The notes under the pieces are model-generated. The model did not search any database. It had not been told where the DNA came from and worked only from the letters and a program-made list of their open reading frames with translations. The translations under genes were made by a program, and so were the position numbers. Positions 11,456 through 23,639 of a stretch of 64,000 bases of DNA are shown one piece after another (the stretch's first letter is position 1; every line of letters starts with the position of its first letter). Source of the stretch: Tragulus kanchil (lineage: Eukaryota > Chordata > Mammalia > Artiodactyla > Tragulidae); NCBI GenBank assembly GCA_022376925.1, contig JAIOJX010000028.1, positions 73,807,001 through 73,871,000 on the forward strand. Reading direction: 5' to 3'.

Positions 11456-13840
11456 CATCAATGAACATGCAACTTCAAATTACAGTATCTGTCCCCACAA
11501 ATTCCTTTTCATTATTCCTTGGATCCTAGCTAGTCTTCATAGCTAATAGACAACAGTTGTCTAGTTCCTGCCCCAATCCTACTTCCCACCATCTTCCAGA
11601 CAAGGAAAATAAATCCCCGTAATCAAGGTACAAAGAGGATCAATTATCCAGAACTGGTTGGAAATGCTCATACTCAAATATGCAGGGTAATTAATTTGTT
11701 CATACATTCAACAAAACATTTAGTAAAAGTTATGCTGAGTTAAGTTCTAGAATACATGTTGGGAAGGCAAATTTTAAAGAAGGATAATGAATAGTAAAGG
11801 AGTCAGTCTGTAAGTGCTAAAGTTTATGTAAAATGGAAATTCTAAGCATATCTCAATCACTGGGTGGGACATGAGGGCTGTTCACAAGCCTAGGGGAGCA
11901 GCCAACTGAGGTCATGTCCGAGGCTGAATCCATATCTACATACTGACAAAGGGAAGTTAGTATGAAGGATATCCAAATGATATATCTTTCTAAGAAGTAA
12001 ACTTTTATTAGAATATCTAGGGGAAAAAGGTAAGAATTGTGAATAAATGCACTTGGCTAACTATGTGAGGTAAATTTTTAATGTAGAGTAATTTTAAGAA
12101 TAAAGACGATTAGATTTTTTTAACACAGCAAACTGCACTTACTGATCAGAGGCCTCTAGGATAGGATGATTATGCTAAGATGTAGTTTAGAAGTTTAGGA
12201 TAAGAGTTTGGGCGACTGGTGGTGAGCATGTCCACCTTCCTACTAAACAACCCACAAGGGTTTTCTTGAGGGCAAAGAGCTGTTCACTCTGTTTTGTCAG
12301 ACGTTCACTTTGATTGATGTGCCACTGTTGTGATTGTTAAATGTTTCAAATAACATTTCCAGAATCATCACCACACCAGCAATGTGATCGAAAAACAAGA
12401 AAAGAACCTTGGTCAAGCAGTACTGTTTGCTCCCCACTGAATATTACAAAGAGAAATCCTGCCATTGCAATATTCTCTTTCCAACAGTGGGACTAATCAG
12501 CAAGCAGGAGCCTTGGGAAACTGCTTATAACGACCTGAAGACAATATAGTGTATGGTAACTATCAAGGAGACTGACCTTGAGGAAACCAGGCCTGTCCCT
12601 TGGCAGGTCAGAATCCATTGGGAAACCTGGCCTTTCTGATCCACTCACATCAATGAACATGCAACTTCAAATTACAGTATCTGTCCCCACAAATTCCTTT
12701 TCATTATTCCTTGGATCCTAGCTAGTCTTCATAGCTAATAGACAACAGTTGTCTAGTTCCTGCCCCAATCCTACTTCCCACCATCTTCCAGACAAGGAAA
12801 ATAAATCCCCGTAATCAAGGTACAAAGAGGATCAATTATCCAGAACTGGTTGGAAATGCTCATACTCAAATATGCAGGGTAATTAATTTGTTCATACATT
12901 CAACAAAACATTTAGTAAAAGTTATGCTGAGTTAAGTTCTAGAATACATGTTGGGAAGGCAAATTTTAAAGAAGGATAATGAATAGTAAAGGAGTCAGTC
13001 TGTAAGTGCTAAAGTTTATGTAAAATGGAAATTCTAAGCATATCTCAATCACTGGGTGGGACATGAGGGCTGTTCACAAGCCTAGGGGAGCAGCCAACTG
13101 AGGTCATGTCCGAGGCTGAATCCATATCTACATACTGACAAAGGGAAGTTAGTATGAAGGATATCCAAATGATATATCTTTCTAAGAAGTAAACTTTTAT
13201 TAGAATATCTAGGGAACAAGGTAAGAATTGTGAATAAATGCACTTGGCTAACTATGTGAGGTAAATTTTTAATGTAGAGTAATTTTAAGAATAAAGACGA
13301 TTAGATTTTTTTAACACAGCAAACTGCACTTACTGATCAGAGGCCTCTAGGATAGGATGATTATGCTAAGATGTAGTTTAGAAGTTTAGGATAAGAGTTT
13401 GGGCGACTGGTGGTGAGCATGTCCACCTTCCTACTAAACAACCCACAAGGGTTTTCTTGAGGGCAAAGAGCTGTTCACTCTGTTTTGTCAGACGTTCACT
13501 TTGATTGATGTGCCACTGTTGTGATTGTTAAATGTTTCAAATAACATTTCCAGAATCATCACCACACCAGCAATGTGATCGAAAAACAAGAAAAGAACCT
13601 TGGTCAAGCAGTACTGTTTGCTCCCCACTGAATATTACAAAGAGAAATCCTGCCATTGCAATATTCTCTTTCCAACAGTGGGACTAATCAGCAAGCAGGA
13701 GCCTTGGGAAACTGCTTATAACGACCTGAAGACAATATAGTGTATGGTAACTATCAAGGAGACTGACCTTGAGGAAACCAGGCCTGTCCCTTGGCAGGTC
13801 AGAATCCATTGGGAAACCTGGCCTTTCTGATCCACTCACA
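11456..13840. repeat. Tandem duplication D6, unit about 1192 bp
   Basis: Copy 1 is 11456-12647 and copy 2 is 12648-13840, with CAT shared at the joint (cactcaCATgaac versus gttCATcaatg). One internal difference is gggg-aaaaagg near 12015 versus ggg-aacaagg in copy 2, a 1-bp deletion plus substitution. No mobile element was recognised inside. Confidence 0.96.
11782..12647. other. Unrecognised sequence in D6 unit 1
   Basis: About 870 bp without recognised repeat, RNA gene or long reading frame. It recurs at 12974-13840. Confidence 0.45.
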
Positions 13841-14395
13841 TGAACATTCCTGTCTTCTATCTGGGAAGGAGATATGGGGAAACTCTTGTCTTCTAGAACT
13901 TTTCCAAGTTCAATAATGCTTAAGATATCTGTAATACAACCAAGAAAAAAAAAAATTCCATGGACTTCTGCACTCTTTTCAGCCTTTTCTGTTCATCCCA
14001 GTGCCCAGGTCACAGTGCAGTCAGCTTCCAGCCCCAGCCACGGTAGTACATAGACTCCTTGCCCTGCAAACTTTAAAACTTTCTAACTTTCATGACCTAT
14101 TACATAAAATATAAGGAACAGCAGTCAGATAAATAACTAAGGTGAAAGTCAGTCTGCTTGGGAGTTGAGCAGCATGGACAAGCTAAAAATAGTAGACGTG
14201 CTCTGGGGAACACTCTCCATCCAAAGCAGACTGATAGCTCCAGGCGAGGAGAGGAGAGGAACTTACCGAAATCTATATTAATTTTGGGAATCCAGCTCTC
14301 AGCAGGCAGAAGTAAAATTATGGGAGGAAGTTGAGGACAGGAGCATAGAAAAGTCTATCTTTCAATATCCAATGAAGGATTCCTTTTCTTTTTAC
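13841..14395. other. Single-copy sequence, nothing recognised
   Basis: A stretch between D6 and D7 without a recognised repeat or coding frame. It has a short poly-A tract near 13945. Confidence 0.45.
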
Positions 14396-14465
14396 AAAAG
14401 GGCATATTTTCTATTTGGCTTTATGGGAACAAAAGGGCATATTTTCTATTTGGCTTTATGGGAAC
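14396..14465. repeat. Perfect 35-bp direct tandem duplication
   Basis: Two identical adjacent units, 14396-14430 and 14431-14465, each starting aaaagggcatattttctatt and ending tttatgggaac. The absence of divergence suggests a recent slippage event or a sequencing or assembly error. Confidence 0.95.
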
Positions 14466-14534
14466 ATATTTTAATAGTTCCCTTGAACTGAGACATGTCA
14501 TGGAATCATATATCATATAATAGACATCTAATCT

Positions 14535-16924
14535 GATTCAGAAGGAGAAATTATCATGGATAATAAATCAGGCACTCAGGAGTTCCTTGGACACATCTCA
14601 CCTCATGCAGTCTTGATTTTTTGGTTTGATTTTTACTTAGGAACGACTTTCAAAGCACCACTCTTCTCAGACACTTGGTCCCAAATGACAAAAAGAAACA
14701 AGCTCAGACAGTACCAAGTTTTTACGGCAGGACAGGTATTTGCTTTGCCACACCTCTAGAGCAGCCTGCATGTGACAACATTGTTTCACTTTTCCTTCAC
14801 ATTCTTTTATCTACACATAACTTGGGAAGAAAATACTATGCCCAGATGAAAATACTGTGCTGCTATTTCCCCTCTGAGAATTTGCTTTTGTGGAAAGGGA
14901 AATCATATCACATACTACATGCATGGGGAATGAACTGCCACTGCTTCCCCCAAGACCATGAGATTACAGGCTAATGTGAAGAATGAAGAGTAACTATATA
15001 CTTTGCAGGTGGAGGCAAACTGGTGAAGGTTTACCATGCACAGTATCCTGGTAGTAACATCTGGAATCATAGGGTACATTTTTCAGAATTTAGGCCAAAG
15101 CACATTTTTTAATGACATTCCACTTCCATAGAGCTTTGGTTCCTTCTTTTTTCCTCTAAATGTAGGTAGATTGACTGTTGAATGGTTTTATGCTTCAGTC
15201 CATGCTGATTTCTATAAGAATACTTCACATGAGCTCAATAATAGGACCAAAAGCAAGGAGAGAAATGAATAGTGATTATTTATTGGATGTTCACTCATAT
15301 TCATAAATATTTGATAACAAACATTTACTAAGCATCTTTTACATGCCAAGGAAAATACTGTGCAACAAGGATACAGAAATGAAGTAGACAGATAAAGACC
15401 CTGCCCTTTGTGAGCTCCAAGCTAAAAACAGGAACAGAAAATAACTCAATAGACATTCAAACATAGGATATAGTGGCATGCAATATAAGCACTGAAAAGA
15501 ATAATAAAGCAGAGGAAGAAGCTATAATTCTTTCAAATATTCTTTAATGCTGTTAGAGAAAGCTCCCCTTGGTCTAGGTGTATGGAAGTAAACTGAATAA
15601 TCAAATGATCAAATAAGGGTTAAGAGCATAGAGTATGATTTATATTTTATACACAGTATGATTTACAGAAGTTAGAACAAAATTTAAAAATAGAAAAACT
15701 TAAAAATAATAATGGTAAAGTGGTCATTGATTCAGAAGGAGAAAATTATCATGGATAATAAATCAGGCACTCAGGAGTTCCTTGGACACATCTCACCTCA
15801 TGCAGTCTTGATTTTTTGGTTTGATTTTTACTTAGGAACGACTTTCAAAGCACCACTCTTCTCAGACACTTGGTCCCAAATGACAAAAAGAAACAAGCTC
15901 AGACAGTACCAAGTTTTTACGGCAGGACAGGTATTTGCTTTGCCACACCTCTAGAGCAGCCTGCATGTGACAACATTGTTTCACTTTTCCTTCACATTCT
16001 TTTATCTACACATAACTTGGGAAGAAAATACTATGCCCAGATGAAAATACTGTGCTGCTATTTCCCCTCTGAGAATTTGCTTTTGTGGAAAGGGAAATCA
16101 TATCACATACTACATGCATGGGGAATGAACTGCCACTGCTTCCCCCAAGACCATGAGATTACAGGCTAATGTGAAGAATGAAGAGTAACTATATACTTTG
16201 CAGGTGGAGGCAAACTGGTGAAGGTTTACCATGCACAGTATCCTGGTAGTAACATCTGGAATCATAGGGTACATTTTTCAGAATTTAGGCCAAAGCACAT
16301 TTTTTAATGACATTCCACTTCCATAGAGCTTTGGTTCCTTCTTTTTTCCTCTAAATGTAGGTAGATTGACTGTTGAATGGTTTTATGCTTCAGTCCATGC
16401 TGATTTCTATAAGAATACTTCACATGAGCTCAATAATAGGACCAAAAGCAAGGAGAGAAATGAATAGTGATTATTTATTGGATGTTCACTCATATTCATA
16501 AATATTTGATAACAAACATTTACTAAGCATCTTTTACATGCCAAGGAAAATACTGTGCAACAAGGATACAGAAATGAAGTAGACAGATAAAGACCCTGCC
16601 CTTTGTGAGCTCCAAGCTAAAAACAGGAACAGAAAATAACTCAATAGACATTCAAACATAGGATATAGTGGCATGCAATATAAGCACTGAAAAGAATAAT
16701 AAAGCAGAGGAAGAAGCTATAATTCTTTCAAATATTCTTTAATGCTGTTAGAGAAAGCTCCCCTTGGTCTAGGTGTATGGAAGTAAACTGAATAATCAAA
16801 TGATCAAATAAGGGTTAAGAGCATAGAGTATGATTTATATTTTATACACAGTATGATTTACAGAAGTTAGAACAAAATTTAAAAATAGAAAAACTTAAAA
16901 ATATATAGATGGGTAAAGTGGTCA
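14535..16924. repeat. Tandem duplication D7, unit about 1195 bp
   Basis: Copy 1 is 14535-15728 and copy 2 is 15729-16924. One A is gained early in copy 2 (gagaaatta versus gagaaaatta). Near the junction copy 1 has aaaataataatggtaaag where copy 2 has aaaatatatagatgggtaaa. Its last 330 bp overlap D8 copy 1. A 99-codon frame inside (14675-14974 and 15870-16169) shows no recognisable domain. Confidence 0.95.
15290..15440 (-). mobile_element. Possible L2 3' fragment, D7 copy 1
   Basis: Resembles an inverted L2 3' end: aacatttactaagcatcttt, acatgccaaggaaaatactg and accctgccctttgtgagctc match the usual order of that family. It is strongly diverged, so the assignment is tentative. Copies lie at about 16485-16635 and partly at 17786. 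Confidence 0.5.
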
Positions 16925-17000
16925 AAGGGCACAAACTTCCAATTATAGGATAAATAAGTTCTGGGGTTATAAAGTACAGTATGGTGATTATAATTAACAA

Positions 17001-17203
17001 TGAAAGTAATACTCAGTTGTATATAACTCTTTGTGAACCCAAGGACTGCAGCTCATCAGTCTCTCCATGGGCTTTTCCAGGCGAGAATACTGGAGTAGGC
17101 AGCCATTCCTTTCACCAGGAGATCTTCCCAGCCCAGAGATTTAACCCAGGTCTCCTGTACTGCAGGTAGACCCTTTGCCATCTGAGCCACCAGGGAAGCT
17201 CAA
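17001..17203 (-). mobile_element. Bov-tA SINE, D8 copy 1
   Basis: Reverse-oriented: tgaaagtaatactcag tail side, then gaatactggagtaggcagcc, the B-box side aacccaggtctcctg and the head ctgagccaccagggaagctc. The 62-codon frame over it is spurious. Confidence 0.93.
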
Positions 17204-17424
17204 TATCTGACAACACCACATTGTATATTTGAAGGCTGCTAAGAGAATAGATCTTAAAAGTTCTCATCACAGGCAAAAATGCAAGTATTTGAAGTGATGA
17301 TGGTTAACAAAACTTATGGCAATCATTTTGCAATATATGTGTATATCAAATCATTACATTGTACACGTCAAACCAATCAGTGTTTTATGGCAATGATATC
17401 TCAACAAAACTGGAAAGATACCTA

Positions 17425-17590
17425 AAATATATCTTATCCACAGTAATTCTGTGAGGTGGATAGAAGTTACATTAATACTTACCATCTTGTCCTCCTTTCA
17501 CAGACAGTGAAACTGTTAAGTAATAAGAAATTCACATAGTTTGTGAGAAGCAGAGTTAGGATTATGAACAGAGACTTCCTGACCTTAAAT
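17425..17590 (-). mobile_element. MIR SINE fragment, D8 copy 1
   Basis: Weak but ordered match to an inverted MIR: cctttcacagacagtgaaac, then gttaagtaataagaaattca and gcagagttaggatt. Diverged. Confidence 0.55.
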
Positions 17591-18191
17591 ACAGTGTGTA
17601 TTCAAAGTACAGTGTTTATCATTATAACTGAAGCTAGGGACTAAGCTTTGTAGAAGAGCTCTTTTACAATCATTGAAAACCAAAATAGATCTGCTTATCC
17701 TGGTCTGCACTGCTTAAGGTCTCTCAGAGGAAGTCCATGATTATCTCTTCTGTCCACACCCTTCTTCCTCCAAGGATGAGACGTGCCTGCCCTTTGTGAG
17801 CTCCAAGCTAAAAACAGGAACAGAAAATAACTCAATAGACATTCAAACATAGGATATAGTGGCATGCAATATAAGCACTGAAAAGAATAATAAAGCAGAG
17901 GAAGAAGCTATAATTCTTTCAAATATTCTTTAATGCTGTTAGAGAAAGCTCCCCTTGGTCTAGGTGTATGGAAGTAAACTGAATAATCAAATGATCAAAT
18001 AAGGGTTAAGAGCATAGAGTATGATTTATATTTTATACACAGTATGATTTACAGAAGTTAGAACAAAATTTAAAAATAGAAAAACTTAAAAATATATAGA
18101 TGGGTAAAGTGGTCAAAGGGCACAAACTTCCAATTATAGGATAAATAAGTTCTGGGGTTATAAAGTACAGTATGGTGATTATAATTAACAA

Positions 18192-18394
18192 TGAAAGTAA
18201 TACTCAGTTGTATATAACTCTTTGTGAACCCAAGGACTGCAGCTCATCAGTCTCTCCATGGGCTTTTCCAGGCGAGAATACTGGAGTAGGCAGCCATTCC
18301 TTTCACCAGGGGATCTTCCCAGCCCAGAGATTTAACCCAGGTCTCCTGTACTGCAGGTAGACCCTTTGCCATCTGAGCCACCAGGGAAGCTCAA
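18192..18394 (-). mobile_element. Bov-tA SINE, D8 copy 2
   Basis: Copy of 17001-17203 at offset 1191 with one substitution, produced by D8. Confidence 0.93.
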
Positions 18395-18615
18395 TATCTG
18401 ACAACACCACATTGTATATTTGAAGGCTGCTAAGAGAATAGATCTTAAAAGTTCTCATCACAGGAAAAAATGCAAGTATTTGAAGTGATGATGGTTAACA
18501 AAACTTATGGCAATCATTTTGCAATATATGTGTATATCAAATCATTACATTGTACACGTCAAACCAATCAGTGTTTTATGGCAATGATATCTCAACAAAA
18601 CTGGAAAGATACCTA

Positions 18616-18781
18616 AAATATATCTTATCCACAGTAATTCTGTGAGGTGGATAGAAGTTACATTAATACTTACCATCTTGTCCTCCTTTCACAGACAGTG
18701 AAACTGTTAAGTAATAAGAAATTCACATAGTTTGTGAGAAGCAGAGTTAGGATTATGAACAGAGACTTCCTGACCTTAAAT
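18616..18781 (-). mobile_element. MIR SINE fragment, D8 copy 2
   Basis: Duplicate of 17425-17590 through D8. Assignment to MIR rests on the same diverged core. Confidence 0.55.
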
Positions 18782-18972
18782 ACAGTGTGTATTCAAAGTA
18801 CAGTGTTTATCATTATAACTGAAGCTAGGGACTAAGCTTTGTAGAAGAGCTCTTTTACAATCATTGAAAACCAAAATAGATCTGCTTATCCTGGTCTGCA
18901 CTGCTTAAGGTCTCTCAGAGGAAGTCCATGATTATCTCTTCTGTCCACACCCCTTCTTCCTCCTGTAGCTGA

Positions 18973-21900
18973 TTTCAATCAGTACAGACCCATAACCCAA
19001 GAAGGAGGAGCTCCCAAAGACCCGATCAAGCTACCAGTTCCCATGTGGCAAGAATTTGAACTAAGAGGTCAATGATCAATGGACAATGGATTTTATAGGT
19101 GAGCTGAACTCTCCTTTTTGCACAAGGACAAAGTTCAGTGGGAGCAAGGAAATATAAGAAACGGGGAAGAAAAGAATGGAGTAAACTAATACAGAGAAAC
19201 AGTGACAACTGTGTTTTCCCTGTGGAAAGTCTAAAACTGCCTGAGATACAGCTTCAAATCCTCAGTCAAAGCATAGGCCATTCATGGACACTACAGCACT
19301 GGTAGCTGAACTGAAAAGACCAATGGTTTTTATCATAATTAATACCTCTAGGAATAAAATTCCTACACCTGTGTGACTGTTGTTGACAAGGATGAGATAG
19401 GAAGTGTAAAACTGTCATCACTTTTTTACTAGTAGAAATAATAACCATAGACCATCTAAAATCCCTTTTTGGCTCTTTCTTTCAACTTCTCCACCCACTA
19501 TAAAGAGATATAGAATATCAGAACTGGATAAGAAATAAGAGCTCATCAAATCCAAGTTGGTCAAGCTAATTTCACTTCATTTAGCTACCTAATATCCCTG
19601 TAAGGTTGGGAGAGGCAAAGAAGATGGAAGGAAAAGCTCTGGCACCAAGAGGGTTTGCTCAGTAAACTCAGGGCTTATGCTCAGTAAAGAACTCCTGACT
19701 TTGAGTCCTCTGTGTCTTCTTCAGAAACAACTACATGACAGGACATACTTTAATCTCTTAGAACATTCCCCAGAGACACTTTGCTAAGCTCACAAAGATC
19801 AACAATGCTTAAGATTTTCCACTTAAGAATAGCCACAGATCAGTGAGACCACACAACAAAAAGATCCTGAATGAATGCAAATGAAACAAAAAGTAGGGAC
19901 TAGTAAAAAGCAGCTATTCGGAGGTTTAGTAGCTTACACAATAGGATGTGTTCCAGAAACTTCTAAGCTCTCTTCCTGGTCCTATCCCTGCTTATTGGGA
20001 TGAACTGCCTAAGTCATAGTTTCCCCAAGTCCACGTTTCATCTGCCAGACATAGCATAACCAGGATGCTATGAAAAACACAAATGAATGAAACAAAAGGA
20101 GCACTTAAGAAGAACTATAAAGCCATGGACTGAGAGAGCCAAAAAGAGGCCTTGACAAGTACTCTAGCTTTGAAATATAGAATAAGGTGTATTACATACT
20201 CCTCTACCTTGGCAGCTATTAGAGACTTGTACACACATACCTGTATTTACATCTCCAGAAGACTTTGCCAAACAGTTGGAAAGAAGGCAGAATAGAGAAT
20301 TCATGGATCTCCTTCCACTGCTCCCCTCTACGCTGGGGCTCTTTGTTGAGTCCAAGAGGAGAGGTTGATTGGGAGAACAGAAGTTGTCATGAACTAGTGT
20401 AAAATTTATTTCTGGAAACTTACCATCCATTCCCATCTTTCCCACCATCAGCATCCCCCTGTTCAGCTGTCTTCCCCACTGTCTTTTAGCAGATTCAAGT
20501 AGTATCTTATGCTATTTGTGATTATCCAAGGCTACACACTACTGCCTTAAATGACAAGAGTGTCCTACCCTAAGGTACAAGTTCCATTCCTCTGCAGCTT
20601 ACAAAAGAAATACCCATCATATAAACTTCATGTGATTCTTCACAAACATTTGTGGAGCTCCGTCATTTACTAGGTACTAGCTTTTGCTTATAGTCTTCTC
20701 ATACCACAGACATTCTTAACCAGATGAAATACAGCTAGGTTCCAAAAGATGACAGCACTAGAAATGTCAGTTACCCAGCAAGCCAATAAACATAGGTACT
20801 TACAACCCCCAGAGACAGAAGGCAGTCGTTCATGTGGAACAGGGCTGGAACTTAAGTAGCAGAACAGAGGCAGGATCTGACTGTGGCCTTGGATTTCCTG
20901 TTCCTCAGCCCATCACTGAGCCAGAGCTTTCATCAACGGACACATGAGCATAAAGGAAGCTTAACTCTGGGCAACCACCATAAAGTCAGAGAATAACAGT
21001 GACCAACAAATATCAACCTGGCTTTGAAAAACAGAGAATCTTCTGGAGTGTAGAAAAGCTTGTTCTCTCCATTCTGAAAAGACAATCAGTTCTTTTCATA
21101 AAAAGTAGAATGAAATCTAAGGCACACATGTAATCTCAGACTGAAGACCAGCTAAGTATTTACAGATTTCTCTACTGATATTCAAAATGATGCTCCATTT
21201 TTCTCAACCATTTACTTAAAGTGGCATGTCTTCAATTCTCACAGCACTTGCTATAAATAAACCAGACTGGCTTTGTTACCATCTGAATTCGATAACAAGT
21301 ATGTTTCAGCCTTCTAAGGAGAATGGCAGGATCCTCATCACTGCAAAGTCCAAGAAATCAGAATATGAACCCACCGTTGATATATTTTTTCTTGACATAC
21401 ACAATTTTACTTAAACTTCTGACTTGAAGTTTGAAATGCAAGGATGTTTTATATAAAAATTCCACAAGGAGTTATGGCTTCAACAAAGTTCATTATACCA
21501 CTATTGCTGTAACACCTTGTCACCTACTGGTTTTGAATTCATTGTGTTCTTATGACTAAGTATCCTTTCAAAAAGGCACCAACTGTAATCTCTCTCTTTT
21601 ATCATTTAAACTTCATAATTGTTCACAAATGCCCAGTATAAAAGATGATTCATTTAGCATTGTCACTAGCAGTATAGCCACTCCTGATTCTAAGATTTCG
21701 GCTAAGATCTATCTATGTCTCAGTCCATGAGCAAACACATTATGGACCACATGTAGGTCTCTAGGAAGATAACATGAGATGGAAATTGCAAATTGTGAAG
21801 ACTTTTGATGACTTTAGAATGTCTCATGAAATTACTTTAGGTCCTTGATGTATGGGAAAGTGGTTTGGATGGCTGACCAGACGAGATATTGTGCATGCTT

Positions 21901-23482
21901 GTGCCAGGGGAACCAAAGCAATACTCTGATCCATTCCAAACCATAGGTGGGGAAGCTGCTTAATTAGGGAAGTCTCTAGTTCTGAGGGTTGGGTGATTTA
22001 AATGCTTAGTGGAGAAAGTTATTGGTCAGTTGATAGGTCAGACATGGTCTGAAAACTTTTTCTCTTAACATAATAATTTGTCTTCAGACTTTTTAAAACC
22101 TCCAGTAGACTCTATGCTCGCCAAATATTTAGTGGTTTTGTGAAGTTTTTTGGTATTCATGTCAAATGTGGTTCTTTAGAAACCCATTTAAAATGTTGTT
22201 TCGTTTCCATATGCCATTCTGAAAGGGAACAGGGAACTGCAAATTTAAGATTGTGACAAAAAAAAATGCTCTTTGTAACTATTTCTGTACTTTTTGAGTT
22301 TCTTAAATGAGTTTGACTTATATTGCGCCAAGGGTAAGCACCATGTTTATCATTAGAATTGTGACTTTTTAAAAGCCCTATAGACCCTTGGCAATTAGCA
22401 TAAGTGTACATATGGTATGTGACAGATTTTTGGTGTTTATTTTTGCTATGTTTTGAAGTTCGATTGATCCCACAGATGAATTTTGAAGAAAGATAAATCA
22501 TCCAAGTTTTATCTCAACACTTTCAAAACATGTTTAGTGCAGTTTTAAAGTCTATGAACCCAAGCACTGTTTGCAAAGTTGTGCTTAGTCTATGTCACTG
22601 GCATGTTATACATGCTGGGGACACCACATTTTCTTAGATTCTAAAACTTTTGGGGCTATAATGTTTCACATTTTCAATGTGATCCTATAAGACAAACTAA
22701 ATAACATGCACTTCTGAGAAGATTTAGGGTCCCTTCCAAGCCCGTGGTTCCCTTCAGGGGGGTTCTCCATCCATAGATTGTTGTACTTTATAGCCTGTAA
22801 TCTGCAGCCTGTGCCCAACTTTAGCTGTAGCTTCTCTAGCCAGAGAATATGTGCCCAACCCAAAGGCAGCCATCCATAGGCTGGGCCAGGTCCAGGAAGG
22901 AGTGGAACTGGAGAACTCTACTCAACAAAATGTTGCAATGACTGATCATATCCATCATTTGAAACCTGACTGAGAAATGTTCAAAGTTGGAATCAGTTGT
23001 GGGAAAAGAATTCAGGAGAAAAGTAATATAGATGGCACAAGTAAAGGCTAAAAGCAGAAGGCAGCAAGAAGTAGTAGAGAACAAGGGCACAGGTGAAACT
23101 GATCATGAACATGGAAGAATCTCACAGGGTTGTCAGGCCTCACCCGAGCTGTAGATTATTAAAGATACCACTGCATTCCAACCAGTTCCCCAGTGGTCTA
23201 TCAGTTTGACTGTGGAGTTGTTGAGACTGGTTACTATCCTTCTTATAGCACATTTCTGTTACCAGAGATAAGAGTTGGGCTTTTTCCAGTTTATGCCAAA
23301 CAATAGTAGAACCTTAAGTAAATGATTTATTTTCTATAAAATGAAACACTTATTTTGTGGATAGATGTTTTGACAGGTTCTATGAGGACTACAAAGATGA
23401 AAATCCACAATCACTGTTCTGAAGGGGCTCATTGGTTTAAAGAAATAATGTGTGTTGATGGGGGCAGGGAAGAGCTAAAAGT
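18973..23482. other. Duplication-free unrecognised sequence
   Basis: About 4.5 kb outside the duplication series. Open frames are short: 96 codons at 20164-20454 (-), 114 at 22157-22501 (-) and 84 at 22836-23090 (-). None has a domain I recognise or neighbouring frames that suggest a gene. No SINE, LINE or LTR of recent age was recognised. Confidence 0.5.
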
Positions 23483-23600
23483 GGACACTCTGGACCAGAC
23501 TATCTGCTTGCAACTAGCTGTATGACCCTGGGACAGTTACTTAACCTCATTGTGCTTAGGTTTCCTCATCTATAAAATGGAACAACACTGTAAGACCGAC
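23483..23600 (+). mobile_element. MIR SINE fragment
   Basis: The order tgaccctgggacagttactt, aacctcattgtgcttaggtt, tcctcatctataaaatgg is the MIR core and the region after it. Single copy, heavily diverged. Confidence 0.85.
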
Positions 23601-23634
23601 CTCACTGTAAGACCGACCTAGGTCTAAGACCTAG
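23586..23634. repeat. 17-bp tandem repeat with adjoining inverted repeat
   Basis: CACTGTAAGACCGACCT occurs twice back to back (23586-23602, 23603-23619). It is followed by CTAGGTC-taa-GACCTAG (23618-23634), a perfect 7-bp inverted repeat with a 3-nt loop. It sits at the 3' end of the MIR. Confidence 0.92.
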
Positions 23635-23639
23635 TATAC

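Larger units (their letters stand above)
9586..11781. repeat. Tandem duplication D5, unit 1098 bp
   Basis: Copy 1 is 9586-10683 and copy 2 is 10684-11781. The junction falls inside BovB: ttaaagaagg joins directly to ccacctgatg, sharing only GG. The first 322 bp overlap D4 copy 2 and the last 326 bp overlap D6 copy 1. Confidence 0.96.
16595..18972. repeat. Tandem duplication D8, unit 1191 bp
   Basis: Copy 1 is 16595-17785 and copy 2 is 17786-18972. The last 16 bp of copy 1 (ccaaggatgagacgtg, 17770-17785) are absent from copy 2, which instead continues tgtagctgatttc. Inside, one A/G difference lies in the SINE (caccaggAgatc versus caccaggGgatc) and one C/A near 17274. Confidence 0.95.
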
